NCBI GenBank assembly: GCA_021152555.1
Contig: JAGKVE010000019.1
Span: 1-29,027, forward strand
Length of the DNA stretch: 29,027 bases
DNA from: Bacteroidia bacterium
GTDB lineage: Bacteria > Bacteroidota > Bacteroidia > Bacteroidales > Paludibacteraceae
Reading direction: 5' to 3'
Made by a program: the position numbers and the translations under genes. How positions within the stretch are numbered: the stretch's first letter is position 1; each line of letters begins with the position of its first letter. Shown here in pieces: positions 1-6,955 of this stretch. Under the pieces are notes generated by a model. That model did no database searches, was not told where the DNA came from, and saw only the letters and a program-made list of their open reading frames with translations.

Positions 1-15
1 CCCCTCAGGAGAGGG
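1..15. repeat. Short palindromic repeat at the window edge, inside ccsBA
   Basis: The sequence CCCCTCAGGAGAGGG has C-rich and G-rich arms around TCAGGA and resembles the element at 544-560. It encodes residues near LPSPEG of the CcsBA-type protein. It may continue outside the window. Confidence 0.4.
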
Positions 16-837
16 TAATACCAGCCCGATGACACCATTGATTGCAATGATGGCAAAGAGGGTATAAGCCAACATGATTACCGACACATGGATTCCAAGC
101 AGTGGTGTTTGCAGCACGGGTTGCAAGGGCGGCTTGGGTGTCACCACTTTTGTCATGACGGCAGCAAGTGCGAGCGCGAAGACCGCTAAGGCTATAAGAC
201 CGGCACAAGCGCCTGTAAGACCGCTGCGCTGTAGGACCCTGTAGGACCGACGCAAGCGTCTGAAAGACCGCTTTGCTGTAGGACCGGCTTCGCCTGCAAG
301 ACTCTTCAGGAGTGCGCGGAAGAACGTATTCTTCCGGAAGAAGAAACCAATCATTCCGATAAGCAGTAAGGCGTATCCGGCATAGGTGATGCCAATTCCC
401 CACGGGTCATAGTTGTAGGTCAGGACGACACCGCTGAGGTCACTATCATAATCCGTCTGGCAGAACCGGAATCCTTTGTATTTGAGAGGTTTATTCATCC
501 TAACAAAGCCGGTATCCACAGAAGAGAGTGAAACCCCACCCGACCTCCCCTCAAGGGAGGAGGAACGATCAAGCAGGCGCAGTTCGGTGATGTAATCGGC
601 AGGATTGCCTTCTGCATCATTGACAACCTGAAAATCCCAAAGGAAGAGTGAAACGGAATGATGGATTGAAGGAATGATGGATTGATGAGTTAATGTCTGC
701 GCCTTGTCTGCGCGCAAGTGTACTTCTCCTTGTTCGCCCAAAAAATGCGTTACACACGCTCCGGTGACAATAGTCACAAGAGCGATGTGCAACAAACCAG
801 TGAAGAAGTTCGGTCTCAATCTGAAAGGAGACCACAT
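1..837 (-). CDS. ccsBA: CcsBA-type cytochrome c biogenesis protein, partial (runs off the left edge)
   Basis: The reading frame has 279 open codons from the ATG at 837 to the edge. It would help transfer haem to apocytochromes c at the outer face of the inner membrane. Residues 11-33 form a membrane helix. Residues 119-167 are ResB-like (PLKYKGFRF, DPWG, ITYAGYALL, then a helix). A third helix covers about 207-229. The last 40 residues (LLGIHVSVIMLAYTLF, His250) match the start of a CcsA domain, so this is a ResB-CcsA fusion; most of CcsA lies outside. It starts 30 bp after the di-haem cytochrome gene, whose product would need such a maturation factor. Oddly, the ResB part and the linker are interrupted by DNA repeats that look intergenic but are translated in frame. 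The family call is strong; the ccsBA name is by architecture. Confidence 0.85.
   Translation of the reverse strand, partial: MWSPFRLRPNFFTGLLHIALVTIVTGACVTHFLGEQGEVHLRADKAQTLTHQSIIPSIHHSVSLFLWDFQVVNDAEGNPADYITELRLLDRSSSLEGRSGGVSLSSVDTGFVRMNKPLKYKGFRFCQTDYDSDLSGVVLTYNYDPWGIGITYAGYALLLIGMIGFFFRKNTFFRALLKSLAGEAGPTAKRSFRRLRRSYRVLQRSGLTGACAGLIALAVFALALAAVMTKVVTPKPPLQPVLQTPLLGIHVSVIMLAYTLFAIIAINGVIGLVLPSPEG
195..305. repeat. Cluster of CAGCGNAGCGGTCTTAC-family repeats inside ccsBA
   Basis: On the minus strand the units include CAGCGCAGCGGTCTTAC (231 to 215) and CAGCAAAGCGGTCTTTCAG (278 to 260), plus related GGCG-AGC-CGGTCCTA units. They encode roughly residues 179-214, a basic linker between the ResB part and the third helix. 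The 17-mer at 215-231 recurs exactly at 28186-28202, where it overlaps the rpsL stop codon. The frame stays open through all units. Confidence 0.75.
544..560. repeat. Palindromic repeat CCTCCCCTCAAGGGAGG inside ccsBA
   Basis: An interrupted palindrome (CCTCCC...GGGAGG). It is translated within a Ser/Gly-rich stretch (about residues 91-101) that is not part of the recognisable ResB motifs. Confidence 0.5.
655..686. repeat. 16-bp tandem duplication inside ccsBA
   Basis: Two copies of GGAATGATGGATTGAA/T in tandem (15 of 16 identical). On the coding strand they give a His/Ser/Ile/Pro stretch near residues 51-61. The unit length is not a multiple of three, yet the frame is maintained. Confidence 0.65.
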
Positions 838-867
838 TTTGGGGTTAATCTTTAACATTTGAATTTG

Positions 868-2508
868 TCAGATTGCATTAATAAATTCTACGATAGCATC
901 TCTATCCTCTTTGGAGAGTTCCCAGAATTTCTGCGTTGGGTAATATGCGTCCGACTCAGAACTATATCCATGCCACATAATAGCCTCAATGACATTACGC
1001 GCACGTGTATCGTGGAGTCGAGCTTCATAGGTATCGCCCGTTGCCTTTTTGTGCAGTCCTCTTCCCCATAGCGGCGTAGTACGACACCAACCTGTGCGGA
1101 TGTCGTTTTCCATATGGAGTTTATGCTGAATCATATCGGTATAAGGCCAGATTTTCTGGTTGGGATAGCGTGGCAGTTTTCCGTCTCCTGCTTTGAAGAA
1201 GCCATTCGGGTCACGAACCTCGTCGGGGCCAGTAGTCCAAGTAGGCCGGTGACAATAGTCACAGCCTATTTGAGAGAAGAGTTCTTTTCCGCGCAATACT
1301 TTCGGGTCATTGACGTTACGCGCCGCCGGAACCGCCAGACCGCGGTGCCAAACCATGACTTGCGTAAACTCATCATCGGTCATTTCAGCCGGAAGAGTTT
1401 TGGAAGTCAGGAAGCGATAGATATTGGAATCTTTCTCTGCAGTCCACCATTCGGGGTGCTCCTTATTGGGGTCAATCTGCGCGATATATTTCTCAAACCC
1501 AGCCTGCACCTCAGGGTCTTTAGCGGCATACTCCGCATAGATAGTTCCGTTGAGGTCGAGGTAATGGTATCTGCGGTCATAACGCGTGACGTTGGTGATA
1601 TTCCATATAGCGTTAGCTCCTGCGGCATCTTGCAGCGGTCCCCGAGAGAGCGCATAGGTAAAGCGCTTAGGCCCCCACTGCGGGTCGTTCTTGTAATATC
1701 CCGTTTTTACCATACCTCCTGCATAGATGGCAGGGTTGAGACCGTTTTTGAGTTTCCCGTCCGCCTCTTCTTTGGCATACTGAGCGATGATATCCTCATC
1801 GGTAATAGCGTCAAGCAGCCCTGTACCATAGACACCGATGGTGTTCTCAAGGAGCACCTGATATCCCTCTGTAGCGAGCAATCCGTCGGGATCGCGGTAT
1901 CCCTGATTATAGACATAGACAGCGGTGTTCGGCATGTGAACTTCCGGGTAACGGAGTTCATATGTTTCGCCATCCGGGAATCTGTTGCCGTGTTCATCGG
2001 TAGCATTTTTCCACGTTACCGTAATCTGGTCCGGGTCTAGCGGCGCTTTGAAAGGCTCTGCCCCGAAGAGTTGCGGCATACCGGCGAGCCAAGGCACATA
2101 CGCCTGTGCTGCAGGATTGATAACCACGAGTAATGTACCGTTCCCCTGGTGAGCTGCATCATATGTACCCGCGGGGACAGAAGCTCCATGCGAGTAGTTA
2201 GGATGGCAATGCTGGCAGGATGCACGCACGTAAAGCGGTCCGAGTCCATGCTGGCGACCGGTAGCATTGGTTACGAAATCTTTCTCCGCAATATTATCTC
2301 CCTGTGCGAATGGCGCGCCCATACCGGCATTATCGGTAGCGGGTGTGGGTTGGCGAAATGCCATAGAAGAGGTATTCGTTGTAGTACCTAACTTGCCACC
2401 AGTGTAGTACCAGTCCGGCATATCGGTTTGCTGCTCTTCTTCGCCGTGTTTACACCCGACGAAGGCAACAGCCGTTAAAGCAACCAGAAATAAAATGTGT
2501 TTTTTCAT
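868..2508 (-). CDS. Di-haem cytochrome c lipoprotein, DUF1111/di-haem oxidoreductase family
   Basis: A 546-residue exported protein. I start at the ATG at 2508 rather than 2535, because MKKHILFLVALTAVAFVGC is a clean lipoprotein signal with lipid-modified Cys19. Two haem c sites are visible: CQHCH (98-102) after the family motif GLGPLYVRASC, and CDYCH (416-420). The C-terminal region (WGRGLH, HDTRARNVIEAIMWHG) is also typical of the family. Members are periplasmic or surface-anchored di-haem redox proteins often found beside imelysin genes; the exact electron donor and acceptor are not known to me. It sits between imelysin (43 bp) and ccsBA (30 bp), so co-transcription is likely. Role in iron or haem redox is inference from context. 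Confidence 0.9.
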   Translation of the reverse strand: MKKHILFLVALTAVAFVGCKHGEEEQQTDMPDWYYTGGKLGTTTNTSSMAFRQPTPATDNAGMGAPFAQGDNIAEKDFVTNATGRQHGLGPLYVRASCQHCHPNYSHGASVPAGTYDAAHQGNGTLLVVINPAAQAYVPWLAGMPQLFGAEPFKAPLDPDQITVTWKNATDEHGNRFPDGETYELRYPEVHMPNTAVYVYNQGYRDPDGLLATEGYQVLLENTIGVYGTGLLDAITDEDIIAQYAKEEADGKLKNGLNPAIYAGGMVKTGYYKNDPQWGPKRFTYALSRGPLQDAAGANAIWNITNVTRYDRRYHYLDLNGTIYAEYAAKDPEVQAGFEKYIAQIDPNKEHPEWWTAEKDSNIYRFLTSKTLPAEMTDDEFTQVMVWHRGLAVPAARNVNDPKVLRGKELFSQIGCDYCHRPTWTTGPDEVRDPNGFFKAGDGKLPRYPNQKIWPYTDMIQHKLHMENDIRTGWCRTTPLWGRGLHKKATGDTYEARLHDTRARNVIEAIMWHGYSSESDAYYPTQKFWELSKEDRDAIVEFINAI

Positions 2509-2551
2509 ATTGTTTTGTTTTGTGTCTTGTAACATTTCTATATGTCAATGG

Positions 2552-3715
2552 TTATTTTGCCAAGAGCGCCAGCACTTCGTCATCAAGCACTTCCTCAAGT
2601 TCTTTTACTTTGTCGATGGCAGCACCTACCTTGGCATCAGTGGGGTTATGCTCGAAATCCACAATAGCCTCGATGGCTGTGATTGCCTCCTCAATGGCTT
2701 TGCGCACATTGGCGTCGAGTTCTGCATCCTGGCGATAGACATAATTGGAGATGGAGTAATCTCCGGCTTGTGCGCCGCAGTAAGCATGCTGGATGGAACG
2801 GATATTGTCCGCAAAATCGATGGTTGATGTACAACTGTACGGGCTCTCCAGATAATCGGGGTCCTTGGCGGAATATGGGTTACCCATCTTCACATCAGCA
2901 ACCTCTCCGGCTATATCCACACATCCAGCGATGATTTCTTCCGCAGCGGCTTGATAGGTCACATACATCGAACCGGGTTTGCCAGCATTAATCATCTGCG
3001 CTCCGTAGTTATCTTCAAAGAGATCCACTTCTCCATCTTCCAACAGTTTCATCTTCGCGTCGCTCACTTTGCCTGCCCAAGCATATTCGAGGAGAATGGA
3101 CTGTTGTGCCAAGTCCTCAACGATACCTAACAGATAGACGGCTTCAGGTCGTGTGAGGTTGGCCGCATGCGTCTTACCGGTACCCATAGCACGCCCGCCT
3201 TGCTCAACGGATTCGAAGAGCATATATTCCGCAGCATGGAAGCCCTTGAGGGCGTAACCGAGTTTGTCTCCCACGTATGCACCGCCTTCTTCCTCAATCT
3301 GTTTCATTTGCGCCTCGTTATGCAGCAGAGAGTTCATGGCGTTGAAGTCCAGAGGCCAGGAGTCAATGTGCGGGTCGATAGTGTGTCCGGCAGCCGGTCC
3401 ATAGAGGAAAGCCTCCGATTGCTCCCAGTACTTGCGCATAGCTCGCCAAGTTGTTCCGGCAGATGCCATCAGTTCGCTGTAATCCTCGCCAGCATCCACT
3501 TTAGCGAGAATCTGTTCGCACTGACCAAGCAGCGTCATGCCTTCATCCGCCATCGCGCAGTAGGTAGCAATTACCGTGTTGTTCACATAAGGAGCCATAG
3601 CACGTTGAAGTGCATCTTCTTTGTCAGAGGAGACATCCGTACTTCCTCCTTTGTTGCATGCAGCCATCGCGATGACGCATGCGGCACATAGTGCCAATTT
3701 AAAAATTTTTTTCAT
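2552..3715 (-). CDS. Imelysin-family (M75/ICMP-like) lipoprotein
   Basis: A 387-residue protein with a lipoprotein signal ending in AMAAC (Cys20). The imelysin fold is indicated by YWEQSEAFLYGPA and IDPHIDSWPLD (about residues 97-123) and by the GxHxxE motif GFHAAEY (158-164; His160, Glu163). A C-terminal helical part contains the repeat-like segment around residues 288-305. Imelysin-like proteins such as EfeO/EfeM, IrpA and ICMP are linked to iron or haem-iron uptake; peptidase activity is doubtful for most of them. It lies between the porin gene and the di-haem protein gene on the same strand. I infer that it binds iron or an iron complex in the periplasm or at the outer-membrane surface. 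Confidence 0.9.
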   Translation of the reverse strand: MKKIFKLALCAACVIAMAACNKGGSTDVSSDKEDALQRAMAPYVNNTVIATYCAMADEGMTLLGQCEQILAKVDAGEDYSELMASAGTTWRAMRKYWEQSEAFLYGPAAGHTIDPHIDSWPLDFNAMNSLLHNEAQMKQIEEEGGAYVGDKLGYALKGFHAAEYMLFESVEQGGRAMGTGKTHAANLTRPEAVYLLGIVEDLAQQSILLEYAWAGKVSDAKMKLLEDGEVDLFEDNYGAQMINAGKPGSMYVTYQAAAEEIIAGCVDIAGEVADVKMGNPYSAKDPDYLESPYSCTSTIDFADNIRSIQHAYCGAQAGDYSISNYVYRQDAELDANVRKAIEEAITAIEAIVDFEHNPTDAKVGAAIDKVKELEEVLDDEVLALLAK

Positions 3716-3782
3716 AATTACGTTAGTTATTTGTTATTAATAAGTTGATTTTTTTCGTTATTTTGTATAAATGACGTTATAG

Positions 3783-3826
3783 GAATCACCCGGTAATCAC
3801 CCCGTAATCACCCCGTAATCACCCCC
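3783..3826. repeat. Four tandem 11-bp units between porin and imelysin genes
   Basis: Units are GAATCACCCGG, TAATCACCCCG, TAATCACCCCG and TAATCACCCCC. The array ends 11 bp from the porin stop codon, so it would lie at the start of the spacer in the mRNA. The rest of the 122-bp spacer holds an imperfect inverted repeat (CGTTATTT...AAATGACG) but no clear promoter or terminator. Confidence 0.85.
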
Positions 3827-3837
3827 TTTTGAGTGCA

Positions 3838-5373
3838 TCATAGCCGGTAAAATCCTGCATAAACGATGCCGACAGCAATCTGCGGTTCATCATTGTAAAT
3901 CTTTCCTTTCGTTCCATCGGCTCTTGTGCCCGGTTTGAGGATTCCGTATGAGAACTCCGCCTTGACGGCAATCTGCTTAATGGGAAAATAATTGATTCCT
4001 ACAGCAGCCCGATGCCGTCCACACCAAGCATACATATCTGTAGGCTTTCCGTCATACCGGAACATCGAGTCATAGTAGTCGTAGCGGGCGAAGAGGTAGA
4101 ATTTTTGATTCTTAGCCTGCAGTTTCTGATTAAGGCTAAAAAAGTCGTATCCTGCTTCAATGCCTGCTGCGAGAGCGTCAGATGCGACCCACTGCTTGGA
4201 AGAGACAGAGCCTTTTCGCATAGCAATATTGTATTGCGTAATGGCCGCAGCATCAGATAGGTGCCCGTATGTGAAGCTGCCGCGCAGAACAAATCCGAAA
4301 TCGTCATAAGCAAAATCGAACGCACCGATACTGACCGTTCCTTTGACATCTTTGTAGGCACTGGCATCGAGTTCCACATTGCTCTTGCTGAGTGTGTTGC
4401 GGAACGAATTGCCGCAGTAGCCGCTCAACGACAGGCGTAACCCCCTAACACCTGTATAGTCCACGCGTGCTGCTCCGGCAAAAACGTTCGCTAACTTAAA
4501 CTCATACGGGCTTCCTGCTCCCGGTTTAACCCAGTTTTTGCGGTTAAACCGGTCACTATCAAGTCCAGGCAAAAACATTGCCTGATAGTGCCATCCGTTA
4601 GGCGTAGAGCCCATGAAAGTGAGTGCGACTTCATGCCATGTAGAAGGAATGATTGTGAAATCGCCCTCGTTACGATAGACCCCGAAATACTCTGTTGATT
4701 CATGGTGTGCATTGAGGCCTCCGACAGGGATAACCTGCATACCGGCGCGCAGGATAGCATAGCGGTTGAAGGCTTTCTGGAGCCAGAACTGTTCAAGCGC
4801 GACTTCGCCTCCTCTTTCAATCTCGGATTCATATTCTCCTCCTTCTTCCTCCTCTATCTCCACCGCGGCCTCCGTGCCTCCATGTTCGAACTCAATCTCC
4901 GTGCCGACCGACCAGCCTTTTCCGAAGTCGTAGCCCATATAAATAACGACGTGCGGAAGATCAAACTCTCCGTAATGGTCTCCGGCAAAACGTTGCGGGT
5001 TCTGCCCATAGCGGAGGTAGTTATTCGAGAAAAAGCAATGTTTTGCAGTTATTTCTCCATATCCTCCGATAGTAAACCGTCCGGCTCGTTTTTTTTCATT
5101 CTCAGTCGACATCTGCGCAATTTCTGTTCGCGCGGAATCCACAGCCGTAGAATCTACACGCTTTGTAGCCCCCGAAACAGCGTCCACTTTTGAGGCACCG
5201 GAAACGGCATCTGTTTCTCCCAATTTATTGGGAATGTTCGTTTTCTTCTCCAGACGTTCAATCCGTCGGATCAGCGACTGCAGGTCGGCAGTGCTCACCT
5301 TTATACTATCGTCCGCATTTACAGTTAATGCGCACATTATCAACGAGATAAAAAGAATACATTTTCTACCCAT
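3838..5373 (-). CDS. Outer-membrane porin-like beta-barrel with N-terminal coiled coil and two DAVSGA(S/T) motifs
   Basis: A 511-residue protein. Residues 1-20 are a Sec signal (cleavage after VNA). Residues 28-45 form a short coiled coil (LQSLIRRIERLEKK), as in SlpA/OprP-like porins. Residues 55-71 hold DAVSGASK and DAVSGATK nine residues apart; both fit the Dxx(S/T)GA(T/S) pattern used by ApbE flavin transferases. From about residue 99 (RFTIGGYGEI) the protein reads as a beta-barrel with alternating strands and aromatic girdle residues, ending in GIVYAGFYRL. An acidic loop near 170-190 (EIEEEEGGEYESEIERGG) could bind cations. It is the first gene after the divergent promoter region, ahead of imelysin. 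The transported substrate is unknown; phosphate-selective porin-like families are the nearest match I recognise. Confidence 0.8.
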   Translation of the reverse strand: MGRKCILFISLIMCALTVNADDSIKVSTADLQSLIRRIERLEKKTNIPNKLGETDAVSGASKVDAVSGATKRVDSTAVDSARTEIAQMSTENEKKRAGRFTIGGYGEITAKHCFFSNNYLRYGQNPQRFAGDHYGEFDLPHVVIYMGYDFGKGWSVGTEIEFEHGGTEAAVEIEEEEGGEYESEIERGGEVALEQFWLQKAFNRYAILRAGMQVIPVGGLNAHHESTEYFGVYRNEGDFTIIPSTWHEVALTFMGSTPNGWHYQAMFLPGLDSDRFNRKNWVKPGAGSPYEFKLANVFAGAARVDYTGVRGLRLSLSGYCGNSFRNTLSKSNVELDASAYKDVKGTVSIGAFDFAYDDFGFVLRGSFTYGHLSDAAAITQYNIAMRKGSVSSKQWVASDALAAGIEAGYDFFSLNQKLQAKNQKFYLFARYDYYDSMFRYDGKPTDMYAWCGRHRAAVGINYFPIKQIAVKAEFSYGILKPGTRADGTKGKIYNDEPQIAVGIVYAGFYRL

Positions 5374-5405
5374 GATTCACTTTTTTTATTCAATTTTAAC
5401 AAGTG

Positions 5406-5437
5406 CAAAATTACATCTTTTTTCCAAAACAGGCAAT
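5406..5437 (-). promoter_or_regulatory. Bacteroidota-type promoter for the porin-imelysin-cytochrome genes
   Basis: On the minus strand a -7 box TAATTTTG (5413 to 5406) is preceded, after exactly 20 bp, by ATTG (5437 to 5434), one base off the -33 consensus TTTG. The porin ATG lies about 33 bp downstream. Confidence 0.6.
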
Positions 5438-5444
5438 CCCCAAA

Positions 5445-5469
5445 AATAGTGAAAATGGTTCGCACTATT
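5445..5469. promoter_or_regulatory. Inverted repeat AATAGTG-N11-CACTATT between divergent promoters (candidate operator)
   Basis: Two perfect 7-bp arms separated by 11 bp lie between the two facing-away promoters. The right arm overlaps the -33 element of the regulator promoter. The size and position suit a dimeric LuxR-type HTH protein, so autoregulation with control of the porin operon is a reasonable inference. Confidence 0.55.
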
Positions 5470-5498
5470 GCTCATGTCGCATTTTTTTTGTAATTTTG
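5467..5498 (+). promoter_or_regulatory. Promoter for the hemerythrin-LuxR regulator
   Basis: ATTG at 5467-5470, 20 bp, then TAATTTTG at 5491-5498, followed at once by the perfect palindrome GCAAATTTGC (5501-5510). The start codon is 24 bp after the -7 box, so the leader is very short. Confidence 0.65.
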
Positions 5499-5522
5499 CA
5501 GCAAATTTGCAAAATTACGTAT

Positions 5523-6395
5523 ATGTACAAGTCCACAGACAAGATTTGCGACCTGATGTCGCGTGAGGAAGACGCAATCCAAATAATCAGTCGTTTCGGT
5601 TTGGAAATGGGTGTAGGCGAGAAGACAATAGGCGAAGTATGTGAGGTACATGGCGTTCACACACCGACGTTCCTTGCAGTTGTCAATTACAAGGTTTTTC
5701 ATCATAGCGTATTACCAGAAGAGATAGATATCCCTACCCTCCAACGTTACCTGCGCAACGCGCACACGTATTTTTTAGATTTCCGTCTACCGCGGCTACG
5801 CAGGGAGTTGATAGAAGCGATTATACCCGCCGATCCGACGACTAAAATCCCCGGACTGATATTACGATGCTACGACGAGTTTGTGGATGAAATCCGCACC
5901 CACATAGAGCACGAGAACGAAGGTCTGTTTGACGAGCACGAACACGATGACCAGCGAATAACCGACAAGTTGACAGAGATTAAAAACCTGATTATCAAGT
6001 ACTATCCCACCAATCCGTCGTCCACAGAAGGGACCGTAACATACACGCTGATAAGCGTGATGAGCAATCTATGGCACACCGAACAGGATTTTGCAGACCA
6101 TTGCGCCATAGAGGACGATATACTACGTCCTGCTCTTACAAAAGTACAGCCTCATAGTCATCGCCGCCACCAACTGCCGGAGACCGAGGAGTTGTCCGGA
6201 CGGGAACGCGATGTGCTGGTTCAGGTTGTGCGCGGTCTGAGCAACAAAGAGATAGCCGACGTGTTATGTATCTCAACTCATACAGTCATCTCCCACCGCA
6301 AGAACATCGCCCGCAAACTCAATATCCATTCTACAGCGGGTTTGACCATCTATGCGATAGTCAACAAACTGGTTGATTTGAATAGTTTAGAATAA
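5523..6395 (+). CDS. Hemerythrin-like sensor fused to a LuxR-type HTH transcription regulator
   Basis: A 290-residue cytoplasmic protein. I prefer the ATG at 5523 because it follows the promoter; the upstream in-frame extension to 5403 crosses the promoter and looks non-coding. Residues 7-55 resemble the DUF542/ScdA_N domain of RIC iron-sulfur repair proteins, but the usual CCGG is replaced by GVGE. Residues 75-205 carry hemerythrin-like ligands: His81, His127 and Glu131 (HIEHENEGLF), His185, and His193 with an acidic cluster (DHCAIEDDILRP). Residues 224-285 are a LuxR-type HTH (LSGRERDVL, GLSNKEIADVL, STHTVISHRKNIARKL). A di-iron centre could sense O2, NO or iron and change DNA binding; that is inference. 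It is divergent from the porin-imelysin-cytochrome set, its likely target. Confidence 0.88.
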   Translation: MYKSTDKICDLMSREEDAIQIISRFGLEMGVGEKTIGEVCEVHGVHTPTFLAVVNYKVFHHSVLPEEIDIPTLQRYLRNAHTYFLDFRLPRLRRELIEAIIPADPTTKIPGLILRCYDEFVDEIRTHIEHENEGLFDEHEHDDQRITDKLTEIKNLIIKYYPTNPSSTEGTVTYTLISVMSNLWHTEQDFADHCAIEDDILRPALTKVQPHSHRRHQLPETEELSGRERDVLVQVVRGLSNKEIADVLCISTHTVISHRKNIARKLNIHSTAGLTIYAIVNKLVDLNSLE

Positions 6396-6431
6396 TTTTT
6401 GGGGGCATTTCTGTTATAAAATCAGAATAAA

Positions 6432-6464
6432 TTTGCATATATGCAAAAAAAAAGTGTATATTTG
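6432..6464 (+). promoter_or_regulatory. Promoter with a 16-bp palindrome over the -33 box
   Basis: TTTG (6432-6435), 21 bp, TATATTTG (6457-6464). The -33 box is the first part of the perfect palindrome TTTGCATATATGCAAA (6432-6447), a likely operator. Downstream lies only a truncated gene. The same TTTGCATATAT at the same place recurs in the promoter at 28909-28940. Confidence 0.7.
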
Positions 6465-6484
6465 CAGCCAAATTGCAAAATCCG

Positions 6485-6751
6485 ATGGCAGTTCTTCATA
6501 TGCGATGCGGAATAGTGATAGTACTTGCGTTAGTTTGTATGCAATGTGTACAAGCAGCCAACAGCGTGCAAAGTATCAAACTCCCTCAGGTACGTTCACT
6601 GGAAGCCAAAGGTTGGCAAATTCAACATTCAGCGATGTCCTTCGACTCGCTAAGCATTTATATTTCAGCTAAGACTCCCGAAAGCGACAACTATGATTTA
6701 TACGTTCTGCATGCAGAAGGCTGGCGATGGGGAAATCCGCAGCGCCGATAG
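6485..6751 (+). pseudogene. Truncated exported PD40/TolB-like propeller protein
   Basis: The frame has a signal peptide (hydrophobic GIVIVLALVCMQCVQA), then one PD40-like blade: GWQIQHSAMSFDSLSIYISA, DNYDLYVLHAEGWRWGNPQ. Bacteroidota proteins with this start normally continue for several hundred residues with more blades or an OmpA domain, but here a stop follows after 88 residues. The 3' end runs into the menG remnant on the other strand. I start at the ATG at 6485; a TTG at 6473 and an ATG at 6500 are alternatives. The promoter upstream looks intact, so a short peptide may still be made. Confidence 0.6.
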
Positions 6752-6922
6752 CCACATCCGGCACTCCCTCTGCGGCGGCATTCCTACGATGGCTTTCTTG
6801 CGCCAATAGCGGTCTATTCCAAAGGAGAGAAAGTGGTTCAGAAAATCATAGGTACCCGATATGTTATCGAACAAGGCACCTATGTCTTTTTTCTTTTGAC
6901 TGATGAGGGTATCTGTTTCCAT
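6723..6922 (-). pseudogene. menG: Remnant of menaquinone/ubiquinone methyltransferase MenG/UbiE
   Basis: Residues 14-45 (ALFDNISGTYDFLNHFLSFG and IDRYWRKKAI) are the unmistakable N-terminus of MenG/UbiE. Just after KKAI, near 6787, the frame must shift to continue with VPDVAIGAADFPIA, the decayed SAM-binding motif (family: LDVATGTADFA). The remaining three quarters of the protein are missing, and the remnant ends in the truncated PD40 gene. It lies 28 bp after the EamA transporter gene and may be transcribed with it. If the cell makes menaquinone, an intact copy must be elsewhere. Confidence 0.8.
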
Positions 6923-6934
6923 AAAGATATCGAG

Positions 6935-6955
6935 ATTTACGAATTACGATTTACA
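6935..6955. repeat. Three 7-bp units overlapping the EamA stop codon
   Basis: Units are ATTTACG, AATTACG and ATTTACA. The third contains the EamA stop codon (6951-6953), so in the mRNA the array begins at the stop. Confidence 0.7.

Noticed and set aside
617..835. A 72-codon minus-strand frame starting with GTG
   Set aside because: The true frame starts two bases earlier at the ATG at 837 and continues to the edge with ResB and CcsA motifs.
1114..2040. A 308-codon plus-strand frame
   Set aside because: It is antisense to the DUF1111 gene, which has two haem motifs and a lipoprotein signal in the other direction.
3750..3780. Imperfect hairpin in the porin-imelysin spacer as terminator
   Set aside because: In the direction of transcription the stem is followed by A residues, not T, and has an internal mismatch.
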